DNA of 64,000 bases from Gryganskiella cystojenkinii. Taxonomy: Eukaryota; Mortierellomycota; Mortierellomycetes; Mortierellales; Mortierellaceae. The stretch's first letter is position 1; the number at the start of each line of letters is the position of its first letter. The stretch lies in assembly GCA_015852425.1 (NCBI GenBank), contig JAAAIG010000021.1, forward strand, positions 50,668 to 114,667, given 5' to 3'. Shown here in pieces: positions 46,118 to 59,146 of the stretch. Made by a program: the position numbers and the translations under genes. The notes under the pieces are model-generated. The model was not told the DNA's origin, searched no databases, and saw only the letters and a program-made list of their open reading frames with translations.

Positions 46118-46940
46118 TTTGATAAATGCTTCTACAAAGGACAAGTTAAAAACACAGGCATAAAGATCAGTATATAGAAATACCAATAACTCGTATGAGT
46201 GTCGTCCTATTGCTCCGATCAAAGAGAATAAGAGATTCATAAAGAAATCGGTCGTGTCCTGGTCAAGTCTGCAACGTGTCACCCCCAAGAAATCATCATA
46301 GAAGTATAGCGCTGAACGATCAATCCTCTTGTAAAGGGAATAAAAAGATCAGCGCTTCGTCCTAGATTTCGAGAGAGTGAGAGCAGTCTGACTGCCGGAT
46401 GGGACAAAAGAATGAAAGTAACGGTGATGGAATGTCGAATTGTCGCGTTGCCGAGAGTGAGAGCGACAGGTTTGAAAATCCAATCCTGACGCCATTGGAA
46501 ATTGATCGATCAAAGTTTTTTTTCGTAGATCTCATGCTCGAAATTGATGGGTCGATGACGATAATTGAAAAAAAAAAATCCTGGCTCCAGATGGAATTGT
46601 CGTAAAAGGATATGGCCATGAGTTGAGCAACCCTCCGAGATGGCTCCTATGGTTTGATGGATGGTTTTTGACGTTTTCCCGGAGATCGATGGATGGATGG
46701 ATTTCCTGCTTGTTGAGCACTGAATGGTGCCTCAACACACCTTGGAAAAGATAGAGGAGGATCAAAAAAGACCTGCCACAGAACGACTATATCGAAAATT
46801 AATTAATCATGTGACAAGAAAATGATAATCGTGTGTGCTACAAATTACTTCGCTCGCCATTCGTGAGAAAGAAAGACTCACATTCCTCCTACTTCTCCAC
46901 TCGACTTTTTTCTCCCCCCACTCTTCGCTCAGAGAAGGTC
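46118..46940. promoter_or_regulatory. Divergent region, uS8 and NIT2
   Basis: Region of 823 bp that holds both promoters, with a probable uS8 5'UTR intron next to 46117 and a short GATGG repeat near 46690. No other gene recognised. Confidence 0.4.
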
Positions 46941-48439
46941 ATGCTTCGAACCACATCTTCTCTCTTCAACTCTCATACTCTCAAACGAGCTTCTTCCTCC
47001 TCCATGTCCTCCTCTCTCTCATTCAAGCCCTGCAAGTTGGCCCTCGTCCAGCTCTCGGTCACCGGCAACAAGAGCGCGAACCTCGCCAACGCACGTGCCC
47101 ATGTCCTAGAGGCAGCCAGCAAGGGTGCCAATGTTATCGTTCTCCCTGTAAAGATACACTCGTGCTCAGGTTATGCGCTGCTTTGTCTGTTGTATGGAGT
47201 GGTATTGTTCGCGTTCACTGAACTAAAGTCCAATCTCATTGATAGGAATGCTTCAACTCGCCCTATGGTACAGCTTTCTTTCGCGAGTACGCTGAGACTG
47301 TCAAGGATGGTCCATCCGTTAAAGCTCTCTCAGAGATGGCCAAGGCATGTCGAGATGGCTCATTTTCGTGGCCTACTTGGACTCTTGTATAACCCTCGAC
47401 CATGATGTTTTATAACTCAATTTCCTGTTTTCAAATTTTGTGTGAGTAGGAAGCTAAAGTATACTTGATCGGAGGATCTTTTCCAGAGCTTGATCCGAAC
47501 AACGACCGCATCTACAACACCTGCACGGTCTATAACCCCACAGGAGAACACATTGCGACCCATCGCAAAGTGCATCTCTTTGATATCGATGTCCCGGGCA
47601 AGATTCGTTTCCAGGAGAGCGAGATCTTAACCGCGGGCAACTCCTTGACTCATGTCGACACAGGTAAAGTTTCGTTGGTACATCTTGGTTTGTTGTATTT
47701 TTTCACACGATCTCACGATCTTATTCATTTTTCAGAGAAATCTAACTTTCATGGTACTCTTTGTTGTCGACGAGCAGAATACGGAAAGATTGGCGTCGGC
47801 ATTTGCTATGACATTCGATTCCCCGAACCAGCCATGATCGCCGCTCGCAAGGGTAAGTGGAAAAGAAATGAATTTTAATCCAGGAAGTATGGTGTGCTGC
47901 GCTGCGTTTTATATGAACTGGCAAGAAAGATGCTAACGTGGAGGTTAATCTTGTTTCCGCCAGGTTGCTTCGCCATGATTTATCCTGGGGCGTTCAATAT
48001 GACGACAGGACCGTTGCATTGGGAGTTGTTGCAGAGAGCCAGGGCTGTCGATAACCAGGTCTATGTCGCTGCCTGCTCCCCTGCTCGTGATCTCAATGCT
48101 GGATACCATGCTTGGGGTCACTCGACAATCGTGGCTCCTCCAGGCAATGTCATCGCCACCATGGAGGAGAAACAGGGCATCATCTATGCCGACCTTGGTA
48201 AGTCATTACCGGCTAGGACTGGAACATTAGGATCGTCTCTGATTATGAATCCTTGACCTATTATACTTTACAAAAAAAAAAAAGATCAACTTGACTGATG
48301 TTTGATCGTTTCGCAAATTTATCTCGTTTGCGTTAAAATAGATCCCAAAGTCTTGAACGACTTCCGTGAGAGTGTTCCTTTGTATACCCAACGACGATTT
48401 GACCTCTACGTTGACGTTGCGAATGCCAAGCCTGAATAA
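46941..48439 (+). CDS. NIT2: Omega-amidase NIT2 (nitrilase superfamily)
   Basis: Hydrolyses alpha-ketoglutaramate and alpha-ketosuccinamate. Exons 46941..47147, 47246..47344, 47450..47663, 47778..47852, 47964..48197 and 48342..48439 join to 308 aa. The catalytic triad is complete: Glu70 in [10 protein letters not shown], Lys142 in [18 protein letters not shown] and Cys183 in [14 protein letters not shown]. Also [20 protein letters not shown] and the terminal [16 protein letters not shown], all close to human NIT2. The first about 27 residues (Ser/Arg/Thr-rich, no acids) look like a mitochondrial presequence, and an internal Met could give a cytosolic form. Intron 2 uses a GC donor (AAG|GCATGT). 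Confidence 0.95.
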
Positions 48440-48877
48440 ACGTATACGTCCTCCTGGAACCTCTTACCCGCTCATTCTCTCTGCCTTCAATGCCCGTCAA
48501 CCTGGACAGGAGAGAGGGATTGCCTGGCGATTGACACCCTGTTCCTCGTCCTTGCAATTCATTCCAAGTGGCAATCCTGGGGAGGCTGTTGCTGCTGAAT
48601 GCGCGGTTTATTATTGTATGTTTTTGGAGGTTTGTTGAAAAAAAAATGAAATGATTTGTACAATGGGTGGTTGAGATTCCTTTTTGTTTGATTCGAGGCC
48701 CAAAAAGTGCCCTAGAATCTGAGAAAGTGAGCAGGTTGGAAAGAAAGAAAAAGAGAGCGGTTGGGTTGGGGTGGGGTGGGAGACTTTGCCAGAGGAGGAC
48801 CTCTTTTTTGATTTGGAAAGAGTTCTTTTTCTTTTGTTTACTCTTCATCTCACGACGAGAGAGAAAGAGAGACTAAC

Positions 48878-50720
48878 TTACTGGTGGTAAGTAGACTCGG
48901 CACCACCGCGCCAGGAACGAACACCTCCTTGCAATCCAACGTTATCGGATCCAATGAGTTGCTCGTGTACCTTCTCGATCGACTTGAAGTAGTTGACGGT
49001 TTTGACATGAAGCTCCAGGGTCGCGTCCTCGTCACAGACGACCATACCACGGGGGTGCAATTGGATGGCAGAGACCGTCCACATGTGGTTGACACCCTCC
49101 TCAATGCACTTGGCCAAGGCAAGGGCCTTGTGGGCACCGGTGATGATAATGCAGACCTCGCGGGCATCCATGACAGTGCTGTTTTTGGGAAGAAAAAAGT
49201 GGGAACAAAACGATGTGGGTTTAGGTTAGATGAGAGTTTTTTGTTTGTGTGACGAAGAAACGGAATGGGGGCAAGAGGGAGAGGTAAAGTGAACGAGGGT
49301 TGTATTTGCTGGGCGAGTTGTTATCGCCTTTTTGCTTGTTGTTTGCTTTGTGTCCTTTGTGTCCATTGTGATTTTGATCCTTGTTCGAATGTGCCGACTG
49401 TTTGCCGCTCACTGGTTCTTGCGAAGTATGATTGACGAATTCGTCTCCTCAGACACTTTTTTCGTTCGACCTGTCAAACTCCGGTGGTAACAACATTCCA
49501 CGTTGCTGGCAAGCTTTCTTTGAAGAATCAAAATTGGGTCAAACAAACGAAGGTCGACTTACGCAACACCGACCGTCAAGGCCAAGTTGGGGACCTTGGT
49601 GATATCGTTATCGAAGAAACGGGCGTTGGCGACAATGGTATCGTAGGCCAAGGTCTTGACACGGGTACGAGAGTTCAAGGACGAACCGGGCTCGTTGAAA
49701 GCAATGTGACCATCGGGACCGATACCACCGAGGAAGAGCTCGATACCGCCGACCGCGGCAATCTTCTCCTCATAACGCTGGCACTCGAGATCCAAGTCGG
49801 TGGCGTTTCCGTCAAGGATGTGAACGTTCTCGGGGAGGATATCGACGTGCTTGAAGAGGTTGCTCCACATGAACGAGTGGTAAGACTCGGGGTGGTCTCT
49901 GCAAAGAAGATATAGAATGAAGAAGGGAAAGTCGATGTCAGCAAAAAAAAAAAAGTCGCAAGAAAAGCAGTTGTTTTGATCCTGATCACCCCTCACTCCC
50001 TGCAGTTGCATGTTTCTCTTTTTCTTCAGTGCCCCATCAAAGGGATGGTCCGAATGAACGATTCCTTACGTGCCACCAAGGAACCTCGCCCGATCCAAAA
50101 GATGAGCTCATCCAACCACAAAGGAGAGACTTTTGTTCAACACAGTAAAAAGTGTTTTGAGACCAAGCTTTTGAGAATAAAAGCGTGTGAGTTCCAGCAA
50201 AATTTTGTATTCTGTTCGCTTCTTTCCCACCCTCCTTTCTTTAGAGCCAAACGACCCCCAAGTCTGTCTATTTTTCATTTCTCGAGGCCTTTCTTTTTTT
50301 CTTTGGCTCTTACCTGGGCAATCCGACGTACTCGTCCATGTTGAAGGTGATGATGTGCTGGAAGGAGAGCTCACCGGCCTGGTGGAATTTGACCAAGTTT
50401 CTGTAAACACCAACTGGAGAGGAACCGGTGGGGAGTCCGAGAACGAAAGGCTTGGAGGCAGTAGGGGCGAACTCCTTGATGCGCTCCTTGACGTACTTGG
50501 CTGTTTACAAGAGAATGTAAAAGGGTTATATGGGTTAGAGGATGCCGAATAATATAAGGCGAAGAGTGCGGGGAAGGGCGGAACGATGACGCGAATGGGG
50601 GATCGAAGATCGTGGGAGTGAGAGTAGAGGTTGGTTGAGAGGAGAGTGGTGGAAGGGAGGAGAATGCTTACCAACGTGGTAGGAGACGGCCTCAAAATCC
50701 TTGCGAATAACTAATCTCAT
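48878..50720 (-). CDS. Glucosamine-6-phosphate deaminase
   Basis: Converts glucosamine-6-phosphate to fructose-6-phosphate and ammonia, the last step of amino-sugar (chitin-derived) catabolism. Exons 50672..50720, 50314..50500, 49563..49898 and 48878..49178 join to 290 aa (human GNPDA1 289). Family blocks are [94 protein letters not shown] and [14 protein letters not shown]. The catalytic Asp of NMDEY and the His of GHIAFNE are present. It converges on NIT2. No N-acetylglucosamine kinase or deacetylase lies beside it. Confidence 0.96.
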
Positions 50721-53271
50721 TTTGGTGGTATGTGTATAATGTGTGGGGGAGGTGGAGGAGAAGGGGACGGGGAATTGAAGAAGAAGAAAAGGAAAGAAAG
50801 AGAGGGGAAGAAGAGGGAAAGAGGGAAAGATAAAAAAGCAGATTTCGTGAGCAGCGGAGAAGAAAAAGAGAAAAGAAAAAAGGAAAGACACTCGAAGGAG
50901 GACTGTGTGTCGATTCAGAAACGATAAACAAAGACAAAAAAATATTTTTATTCAAAAAATGCAATCATTGAATTGATGAAGAGAGAAACGTTGGAGATTG
51001 TGGGGGAGAGCGAAGGGATTGATTCACTTTTTTTTTTTTCGTTCCTGCACTTGCTCTTGTTCTCTTTTCTCTTCCTTTTCTTGTCTTTGCTTCTCTACCC
51101 CTCGCTTTGGTTCTCGTTTATCTTTTCTGACCGTTGAAGATGACAAAAAGAATGTTTTTATGCCTTCAAAAAGATTATCTTCCCGCGCGTTTTTTATACT
51201 TTGATCCTCTGCTTTTGGATCAAGGCATGTCCCTCCTCATCCTTAGAACATTCAGCCTCCACGGGTTCAAGCCTTTTATAGGAAGATACCATGATGACCA
51301 GTGGAAGCAAAGTCGTTGTGTAATATCTCCTTTTTGTCCGTCCGAGCTTCTTCGGTCAGATTGTTGTTTGGCGACGTAGAAACGGGATTCTGTTGAGAGA
51401 CACGATAGAGAAAAGATAGAGCTAGCGAGGATGCTTTTAGTGAAGTGGAGCAGACTCATCATTTTTGGGCGTGAAGTGAGTATGACTGAGAGTAAGAGAA
51501 AGAAGGGGTGGGTGTTGGCAACGACAGTTCCGAAAGCGCGAAACCCCAACCAACACCGAAGTCAGGAGCAAAGTCAAAGGGGATATCCCCATTTTTTTTC
51601 ATTTCAAAGAGTACTTTCTGCCCTGTTTTTTTGTGCGTTTATGTTTCTTATCAAAAGAAGATCGCGGTCGCTCATTGGCCGATGGGCCAAACCTTCTTCA
51701 TTATCTTGAACTTCTTTTTCATGGCCGACTCCTCGCTCACAGTTTTCTGACTCTCTTTTTTGTTGTCTGTCGCCTCTCTTCTCTCGTTGTGGGCCCACGC
51801 TTCCATACAAGCTCCAATCTCAAACTTGGCCATGGCTTGCTTTATATTTTTTTGGGTTATTTTGAGTTTTTATCGGCCCAATTTGCCTCTCTGCTCAATA
51901 ATGAGCTTTGCTTGAGAGATGAAGCAAAATGACAAGTTTTTAAGAGGATAGGCCTAACTCTCGGATCTCTCGGACAATGCACATTCTCAGAAGCTGTTAC
52001 TCTTCCTCTCGCCGGGGAGACTAGGTTCGTCTCTCTTGGCGAAATAATCGGACATTGTGTTCAGATCCACTCCACTCCCCAGTCTCGACCCCCACGTCTC
52101 TTTTTCCATCCGGTCTCACAGCGAGTTCTCTACTTCTCTCTTCTTTCACAAAAAGTTCTCCGAAAGTATCCTAACCTCACCGCCTCATTCTTTGTAATAA
52201 CATGGATCCCGGTACCCATCTACGTCTCACCCACTTCACCTTGTTGTTCTTGTTGTTGTTGTTGTTGTTGTTGTTGCTTTTCTTTGTTTTCGAGGACCCT
52301 TAGGTCCGTTGTAGCACCGGAGCCGAGTCAACGAAGTGTAACATATTTGTCCTCCACTTCTTCCTTCTTGTACTCCTTCGCTACTTTCCTTTTTTTTTTT
52401 TTTTGCTCCCTTGCCCGATTGTTCATGTTTGCGGCTGGTGCATTGACCAAGGCTGTTTCTCCAATAAAGAAAGGCTATCGTTTTCTTATCTTTGCTCGAC
52501 CTGCATGAAACGAACAAACAGAGAACCATTGGTACAAAAAGATTAAAAACAAATATGCAAAGCGGAGTGTCGACCCGTGTTGCACAAGACAAGAAGAACT
52601 CGTTAAAAAACAACGCACCGTCTTTCTTGAACGTCTTGTCTTTTGATCCTAGACAAAAAAAAAAATAGAACAGAAGCACAGGGACAACAAATGCCGCCTC
52701 GATTAGTGATCGTCGACTAGTCGGGATAGTTCTGTTGGGTGGAGTGTTAGCAAAAAACGACTTTTTTATTAGCAGCACAATTCCGCTCGCCTCATTAGAT
52801 GGTTTGCGGGACTGAGAACGGCAAACCATGATATCTGGTTGCTAGCAGGATCTGTCGAGTTAAGGACATGTATGATGCCGCCATGAATATGTTTTCTCTT
52901 GACAGCTGACCACGTACCCATAATGAGGCGCCACTTGTGGGTCAGTCAAAATGGCGAAGCTATTTTTGTTCATCCTTTTTTATATATAAGTTTATTCATA
53001 ATTACGCTGTAATATATTCCAAGGGAAACGTGCAAAGGAACAGTTGCGACGAATACGGATCTTTGCTCTTAGGACTTCGGAAAAAAGGACGTTGGGTTGC
53101 GCCACCAAAAAGAAAAGCGTGACATTTCTACCAGGGCGATTTTTTTTTTTTTTTTTTTTTTGCATTGGCACCCCCCTGAGTGTTTGTTCCCTTCATTGCA
53201 ATCAATTTAGCGCCAATCCATCCCTTCATCCATCGAGAAAGAAATCCTCATTTCAGGCTGAGCCCCATTTC
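50721..53271. other. Long intergenic region with (TTG)n repeat
   Basis: About 2.5 kb. Contains a (TTG)n tract at 52241..52276, poly-T runs near 51028, 52390 and 53143, and only short or low-complexity frames. A minus-strand 79-codon frame starting at 51459 (MSLLHFTKSILASSIFSLSC) has a mitochondrial-like start but no family. I support no gene here. Confidence 0.4.
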
Positions 53272-55999
53272 ATGTCTGCACGGCCCCACAGCGACATGAC
53301 CATGGCCGACCTCGGTAATCATTTTTGACCATTCTCATTGCTGACTTTTAGTACATTGCTCGACGCGACTTTTTTTTTCTTCCTCTTTTGACTGACCCTA
53401 TTTCTTGGTTGCCGTTGCTCTATTCAAGACGACATCTTGAGAGAACAGGATCTGTCTGAAGATGACATTCAACGGATCTACGACCTGCGATACTGCACCA
53501 TACTTGTCCCGATCACGTCACGGCGACAAGATACTCAACCTGAACAAGACGACACTCTTGCAAACACATCGAACAGAGACGGAGCAAGAGAATCGGGACA
53601 ACTTCAAGAGAGCGCCGACTTGACCGCCTCGACAACGGCTACAACGACGATGACCATGACCATGACAAGCCTTCACCCTTCTCCTGAGCACTCACCCTCA
53701 GCCAATCCTGTCGCTCATCACGCCATGAGAACCAAAATGCCTCTGACGCCTCCGAGGTGAGAAGCAGTGAAATAAGCTTTTTTTTTAAAAAAAAATTACG
53801 TTTTCTTGTGTCAAAGAGGCAACTCCTCCTGACTACAGGCATTACTACTCTTTTCTCTCCCCTTCTCATAGAGCCACGCAGGAGACCGACAAATCCTTCG
53901 GTTTGTTGACACCTCAGGAAATGCTCACGCCAGCAGTGCTTGCGGAAGCCGCTGCAGCTGCGGCGTTGGCCAAGACTGATTCATCACAAGCAGATGATGG
54001 CAACAACAACAACAACAACAACGAACAACAGGACGCGTACAGTGCTGTCGACCGTTATCATCATCATTATCATCACCTGTCTTCGGACGAGGTCACTATT
54101 GACGACAGTGGAGATGGCAGTGACGTCTTTCTGACCGCAAGCGAGTATCTCACTGACCTTGCAACCAGTGATGAACCGGCGCTGTCGTCGTCGAATGACA
54201 TTGGAGTAGCAGGAGTAACAGAGTCGGTGGTAGCAGCAACAGAGGCTATCAAGCTAGAAAACCCGGACGATGATATCGCTGCACCCATCCCTACCTTTAT
54301 CAATGCCGCCAGCCATACGCCAGAACCAGCAAAAGCCCTGAATGACACCGAGTTTGTTGGTAAAAGTTATGACCTTCAGAATCTCAAGCGATCGGCCTCG
54401 TCCGCTTCCTTGTCCTCGCCATCATCACTCACAAAGCGACGCCACTGGGAACTGAGCTCTCCGACTGGAGGGCTCTTGCACGAACGACAGCCCGAAAGCC
54501 CTAAACGTCAAGCCTTCTTTACTCGTGCTTTTTCGGGACGCTCCTTGACCTTGAAGCACGATCAAGATCAAGATCAAGATCAGGAGCAGAATCAGAGGAG
54601 TCTCTTGAGCGCCCAGTCTTTGGAGTCGCCATCCTACCGAGCCTCGTCTTCCATGTCCATCAAGAAATCGCTGAGCTCTCGTTCTGGAAGCTCAAATAGC
54701 TATGCGAGTCTTTTCAACTCGACGATTCCGATCTCTTTGCAGGAAACTGTGGCAGAAGGAGCTCATGAATGGACACGATCGAACTGGCAAAATCTGGAGC
54801 GAGTGTACCTGGAGATGGAGGGCGATACGCAGTCTGAAGCTGGCCTTGGTCAGATCGCAGACTGTTTTATTGCTGAAGAGGCTGCTCGTGCTGGAGGGGA
54901 ATCTCACTGGGACAGGTAAAAACAAAAAATTACCGCAGCTACGACATATTTAAGCCTGTTATGCCCCTGTCTTCATGTTTAAGTGTTTATGCAAATGCTG
55001 ACAAGTGATACTCTTTGCACATATTTTGACGTTTCCGTTTCAACTAGACAAAAGATCCTGACGCGTTGCATCGCTTTGCAGATGGTCGAGAGGGAGAAGC
55101 GCAAGCGGACACCTACGCCGAGCCCGGACAAGATGCCAATGACGCCGTATACGCCCTTGCTGGGTCCACGACAGGTCCAGACCGTCCGTCGAAAGGTTCG
55201 GGGCCTGATGACGTCCCCAGGAACCTTGGGAATGGGTCGCACCTCAAGTCAACCCTATCCAACAAACCTGCTGCATGCTGCTCACAGCATCAATAATCGG
55301 CCTTCCAAGGCTCTCTTCGATCCACCACTCGCTGCGTCTTCTTCAAGCACCTCGGGAGAGTCGACACCAACATCGCCTGTGACAGCAATGAGCATGTTTA
55401 TGGAACGTCAGCGATATCATCGCAACCAACAACGAGCCTCCGCCACTCGCGAGCTTGAACAAGGGTCACAACTCAAGGCTGTCTTCAAACAAAAGGTCGC
55501 CCAGGGACTGAGCAGTGTCCGCCAGTTGTTGCCTTTCTGGAAGGAGGTCGAGCGAGGTGAGACGGGCATCAAGGAAGAAGTCGAGGTGCCTTTGGTACGA
55601 CCTCGAACAGTCCAGGATGTGGTCGAGGCTCTTGAGACTCAGAACCGAATCCGGAGCAGCGCCAACAGCAGTCGAAGTAGCAACAGCGGCAGCTTGGGTT
55701 TCAGTGTTGTCCGAGAGGGATCCGTGGTCTCGTCTCGCAGCGACTCTGCGTCCCAGATATCTTGGTCTCCGCCGTTGTTGTCGTCGTCGTCGTCGTCGAG
55801 CCATAACGTACTTGTTGACCAGGGACAAGACGGCTTGTCGCCAAAAGACGAACCGGAACAGGGGTTGGATCGGCAGGAGAAAGAGATAAAGCAGGGCCAA
55901 GACCAAGACTCTGCTTGGTCTGATGATGAACACCCATCTGCTGCTTCTGCTGCCGATGTCACTGCCACCACCGCCACTGCTTCTCCTTTGGAGCCGTAA
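53272..55999 (+). CDS. Large Ser-rich protein of unknown function
   Basis: Exons 53272..53314, 53429..53756, 53872..54915 and 55048..55999 join to 788 aa. Start at MSARPHSDMTMADL. The protein is mostly low-complexity: Thr/Met repeats, Ala and Asn runs, His clusters, a DQDQDQ stretch, Ser-rich blocks and many SP/TP sites, suggesting a phosphoregulated, disordered protein. Two parts look ordered. The N-terminal part reads DDILREQDLSEDDIQRIYDL. A central block reads EWTRSNWQNLERVYLEMEGD, then DCFIAEEAARAGGESHWDRQ and KILTRCIALQMVE, and is split by intron 3. I recognise no named domain. There are no membrane segments. Confidence 0.72.
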
Positions 56000-56205
56000 A
56001 CATAAGGCAGGGCACATCCTCCCTTCTACCTGACTACAATTTTGTACAGCGCATTCGCACGAAGCATATTGAACTAAATGGCCCAATGACAGTTCGCGAT
56101 CGAGAAAAGCCAGTCCCAACTGTGAACCCTTTTTTTTGAACGAAAATACACATGCGCCTGATCGAATGACACATTCTTTCAATATTTTCATTCATTCTAG
56201 TCAGC

Positions 56206-58233
56206 ATGGAACATGTCAATGTCGTCTGCGAGAAAGAAGGATACCCGATTGTGGTTCGGAACAGTCCGACCCTTGGGAACCATGCCGTTGCCTCGCGAGA
56301 CATTCCTCAAGGCGAAGGACTTTTAAGGGTAAGACCTTTTTCTTTCACTTATGTTTAGGGTGTGCTCAAATTGTCAACCAAATATGGTGAAACCGTCCTC
56401 TCTTCTACCCCTCTGCCTTCCTTAACATCAAGTTATTCATGCCTCGCAAACATTCAATCCAAAGGTCATCCCTTATGCTGCCGAAGTCTTTGATAACTAC
56501 AAAAAGCGAATGTGTCAGGTCTGCCTCCTCTACCACAACCGAGGCGCGTTCACGCAGCGTTGTCAGGACTGTGACCAGGTTTATTTCTGCTCCGAATCCT
56601 GCAAACAACTCGCCATGGACCCCGATATGGGGTGTCATCCCAAGATCTGTCGCTCGTATCGAAAACTGGCAACCTGGAATTCAGATCGTCATACAAAGAG
56701 TATCATCAAGTTGTTACTCCAGGTCCTGATGAACCATTGGAGGGAACGTCAGGGGATTTTGACCGCTTATCAAAATCGACAGGCGATGTTAAGGCAACAA
56801 CAAGAAGAAAGGGACAAGGTCCAGGAGACAGAAAAGGTGACCGAGGGTCTTGCGGCGTTGATGATCCAGTCCGAATCGCCGCAGAAAGGAGGTGTAGGGA
56901 AGCACGAGTCCAACATTGGACTGAAAACCCAGGATGAGAGCACGACCCAGGACCAAAAACCTTTCACAATACCATCATCATCTTTACCACCTCAAGAAGA
57001 ACAACTCCAAGAGCAACAGCATCAAGAGAAAGAACGCGAGCAGCAAAAGAGCCGGATTCAGGAACCGGTCGAGAACGATTTTTACGATTTCTTACTCCTC
57101 CAGTCCCATTTCGAGGATTGGGACGAGGAAGATAACAAGGATTGGAACAAACAGGCCCAGATCGTCTTGTCCTTACTTGAACTCGCCGGTTTGACCGAGG
57201 TCGCTTGGCAACGGGATGGTCCTACGAAACTCATGACAGCTCAGGACATCAAACGGTTGATTAGTGCTCTTGAAAGCAATGCGTTTGGGATGTTTGATCG
57301 GACGAAGAAAAAGCCGGTTTGCTTCGGTCGTGGTAAGATCCTTTCTTTTTTTCAAAACTTCAAGCCCCTCCACCACATTGATACATAGACAGAGGCGATG
57401 AGTAAAAGTATATTAACAAACGGTACGGTATTCAACCCAATATTATCATAGCGATTTTCCCAATGGCGAGTTATTTCAATCACAGCTGCGAGTGTAATGC
57501 AACCGCAGTGCAGGCAGACGGATCTCCGGAAGAAGTCACTGGCCGCGATGTCCTCGGATTGCTTGATGAGGAGGTCGAGAAGAACAAAACGGCCGCATCA
57601 TCGACACCCAACAAATCGATGACGCCCTCGACTTCTTCATCCTCGCTAGCATCCTCGACCAACACCCTTGATACCCCACCACCCTCAGAACCTTCGGACA
57701 CGAAAGCGGATCAAATTGTTGATGGCCAAGAACAGGTCCAGGAGCTCATCGCCGCGGATCCATATGAGTCTCGGGTGGGCGAGTTCCGAATGATGACATT
57801 TTTTTCGATCAAAGACATTCCAGAAGGTAAGGCGAGGAGATTCGATCTGAAGGTCTTTTAATGTTTCGTTCATCCTATGGTTTCTTCAGTCCTCCATTCG
57901 CTCACTCTTACGCTTACACATCTTTTTGGTACTTTTTTTTCTTCTTGTTTGTTTTCCAATTAAGGTCAAGACATCACGATCTCATACATTGACACAGAGA
58001 TGCCGTTGCAAGCACGTCGGTTACATCTCCTGAGCGACTATCATTTTCACTGCTGTTGTACACGATGCGTACGAGAAGAGAAATCAGGCGCAGGCGCCTC
58101 GGCCCCAATACCATCAGAGGCGTCGCCCTCCACCAGTAGTTCGTCCACTTCCAAGAAGAAGGTGAACAAAGGCCCTTCGAAAAAGGAACTAAAGAAGGAA
58201 AAGAAGGCTCAAGCCCGAGTTGTCAAAAAATAG
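56206..58233 (+). CDS. SET and MYND domain protein (SMYD-like lysine methyltransferase)
   Basis: Exons 56206..56328, 56465..57332, 57452..57826 and 57965..58233 join to 544 aa. The split SET domain begins HAVASRDIPQGEGLLR. A MYND zinc finger follows (MCQVCLLYH, RCQDCDQVYFCSESCKQ, CHPKIC). After a long Gln/Glu-rich insertion the SET core resumes with IFPMASYFNHSCECNATAVQ, then GQDITISYIDTEMPLQARR and the post-SET Cys cluster HCCCTRC. The tail is Lys-rich (KKELKKEKKAQARVVKK). The NHSCxxN motif and post-SET Cys needed for S-adenosylmethionine binding are present. Intron 1 was placed at AAAG|GTC (56465); a nearer CAAG|TT acceptor breaks the frame. Substrate unknown. Confidence 0.87.
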
Positions 58234-58344
58234 GAAAAGAAACAAATAACTCCATCCCCCCTTCTTGAAATAAGAAACGATGATTCAATTTATGTCATTT
58301 TGTAACGGTTCGATAAGGCGAAGAACTTGACTAAGCTAACGCGG

Positions 58345-58482
58345 TCAAACGTTGAAAAGGGGTGGGTCTTGTGTTTCTGGTCAAAAGCAACGTAGTTGAA
58401 TCCGATAACTCGATTCACCCTGGAGGAACGGATGGAGGACCACGATGTAGATAAAGAAGGTCAGGATCAGGGAGGCGACCAT
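58345..58482 (-). CDS. Candidate 31-aa single-pass membrane micropeptide
   Basis: ATG at 58482 opens MVASLILTFFIYIVVLHPFL, one hydrophobic helix. A GTGAAT donor at 58418 and a TTTTGACCAG acceptor define a 42-nt intron. The second exon (58345..58376) joins in phase and ends ETQDPPLFNV plus TGA. Unspliced, the frame gives a 33-aa product ending CF. Size and topology recall small subunits of membrane complexes such as Ost4, but the sequence does not match any I know. Confidence 0.35.
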
Positions 58483-59146
58483 GGTCGAATATTATGAGAG
58501 GGTGGAGAGTGATGAAAGTATCGGCTGATGTTATTGTTATGGCTCGGCGAAGAAGATTTTACTGGAGAGACTGTGGTGATTCGATGATTTGGAGAAATAA
58601 AGATGTGAGGATGAATTTGTCGTTCTGTCTTTCCTTTTTTTCTACCCCACCTTATTTATACGAGGGAGGGTGGTCCAAAGGTCGTCGCTCTTCGCCAACG
58701 CCACTCACCGCACTCTTACCCCACACAACCGGTGTGGTTATCCCTAATGCAAACCCATGATTCAATAGATCTTGACTCAACCCAGCATTTCACGCAAACA
58801 AGACCAAAGTACAGCTAGATCAAAGACGCCTCTTATGTCAAGTTTGTCTTCCCGATGAATCCACCACGGTCTTCACTTCATCACAGTCATAACCCACATC
58901 GCATGGTGCGTCTGTTTGGATTTTCAAGTTTTAATTTCTGCGTCGCAATTTATTCAAACGCTGAAAGGGTATTGCTATCTGTCGAGGATAAACACACTCG
59001 TATCGATCGATTGAAAAAAAAATATTTGATTGAAGAAAAGAAAGAAAAAAAGGTGTGACAGTAAAAGCTATCCACTACGTAAGGAAGGCCCTTCAAGAGT
59101 CAGGCGGCAAAGAGGAAATAAAATATCGAGTCAGAAGACAATGACT
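58483..59146. other. Intergenic, no gene recognised
   Basis: About 660 bp between the candidate micropeptide and the eIF5 3' end. Only short unrelated frames. Confidence 0.35.

Noticed and set aside
52236..52829. 197-codon minus-strand open frame
   Set aside because: Its C-terminal part is the (TTG)n repeat read as Thr and its rest has no family, no splice support and unusual composition.
56440..56464. Nearer acceptor CAAG|TT for SMYD-like intron 1
   Set aside because: It shifts the frame out of the MYND/SET reading; the acceptor AAAG|GTC at 56465 keeps the frame and the family sequence.
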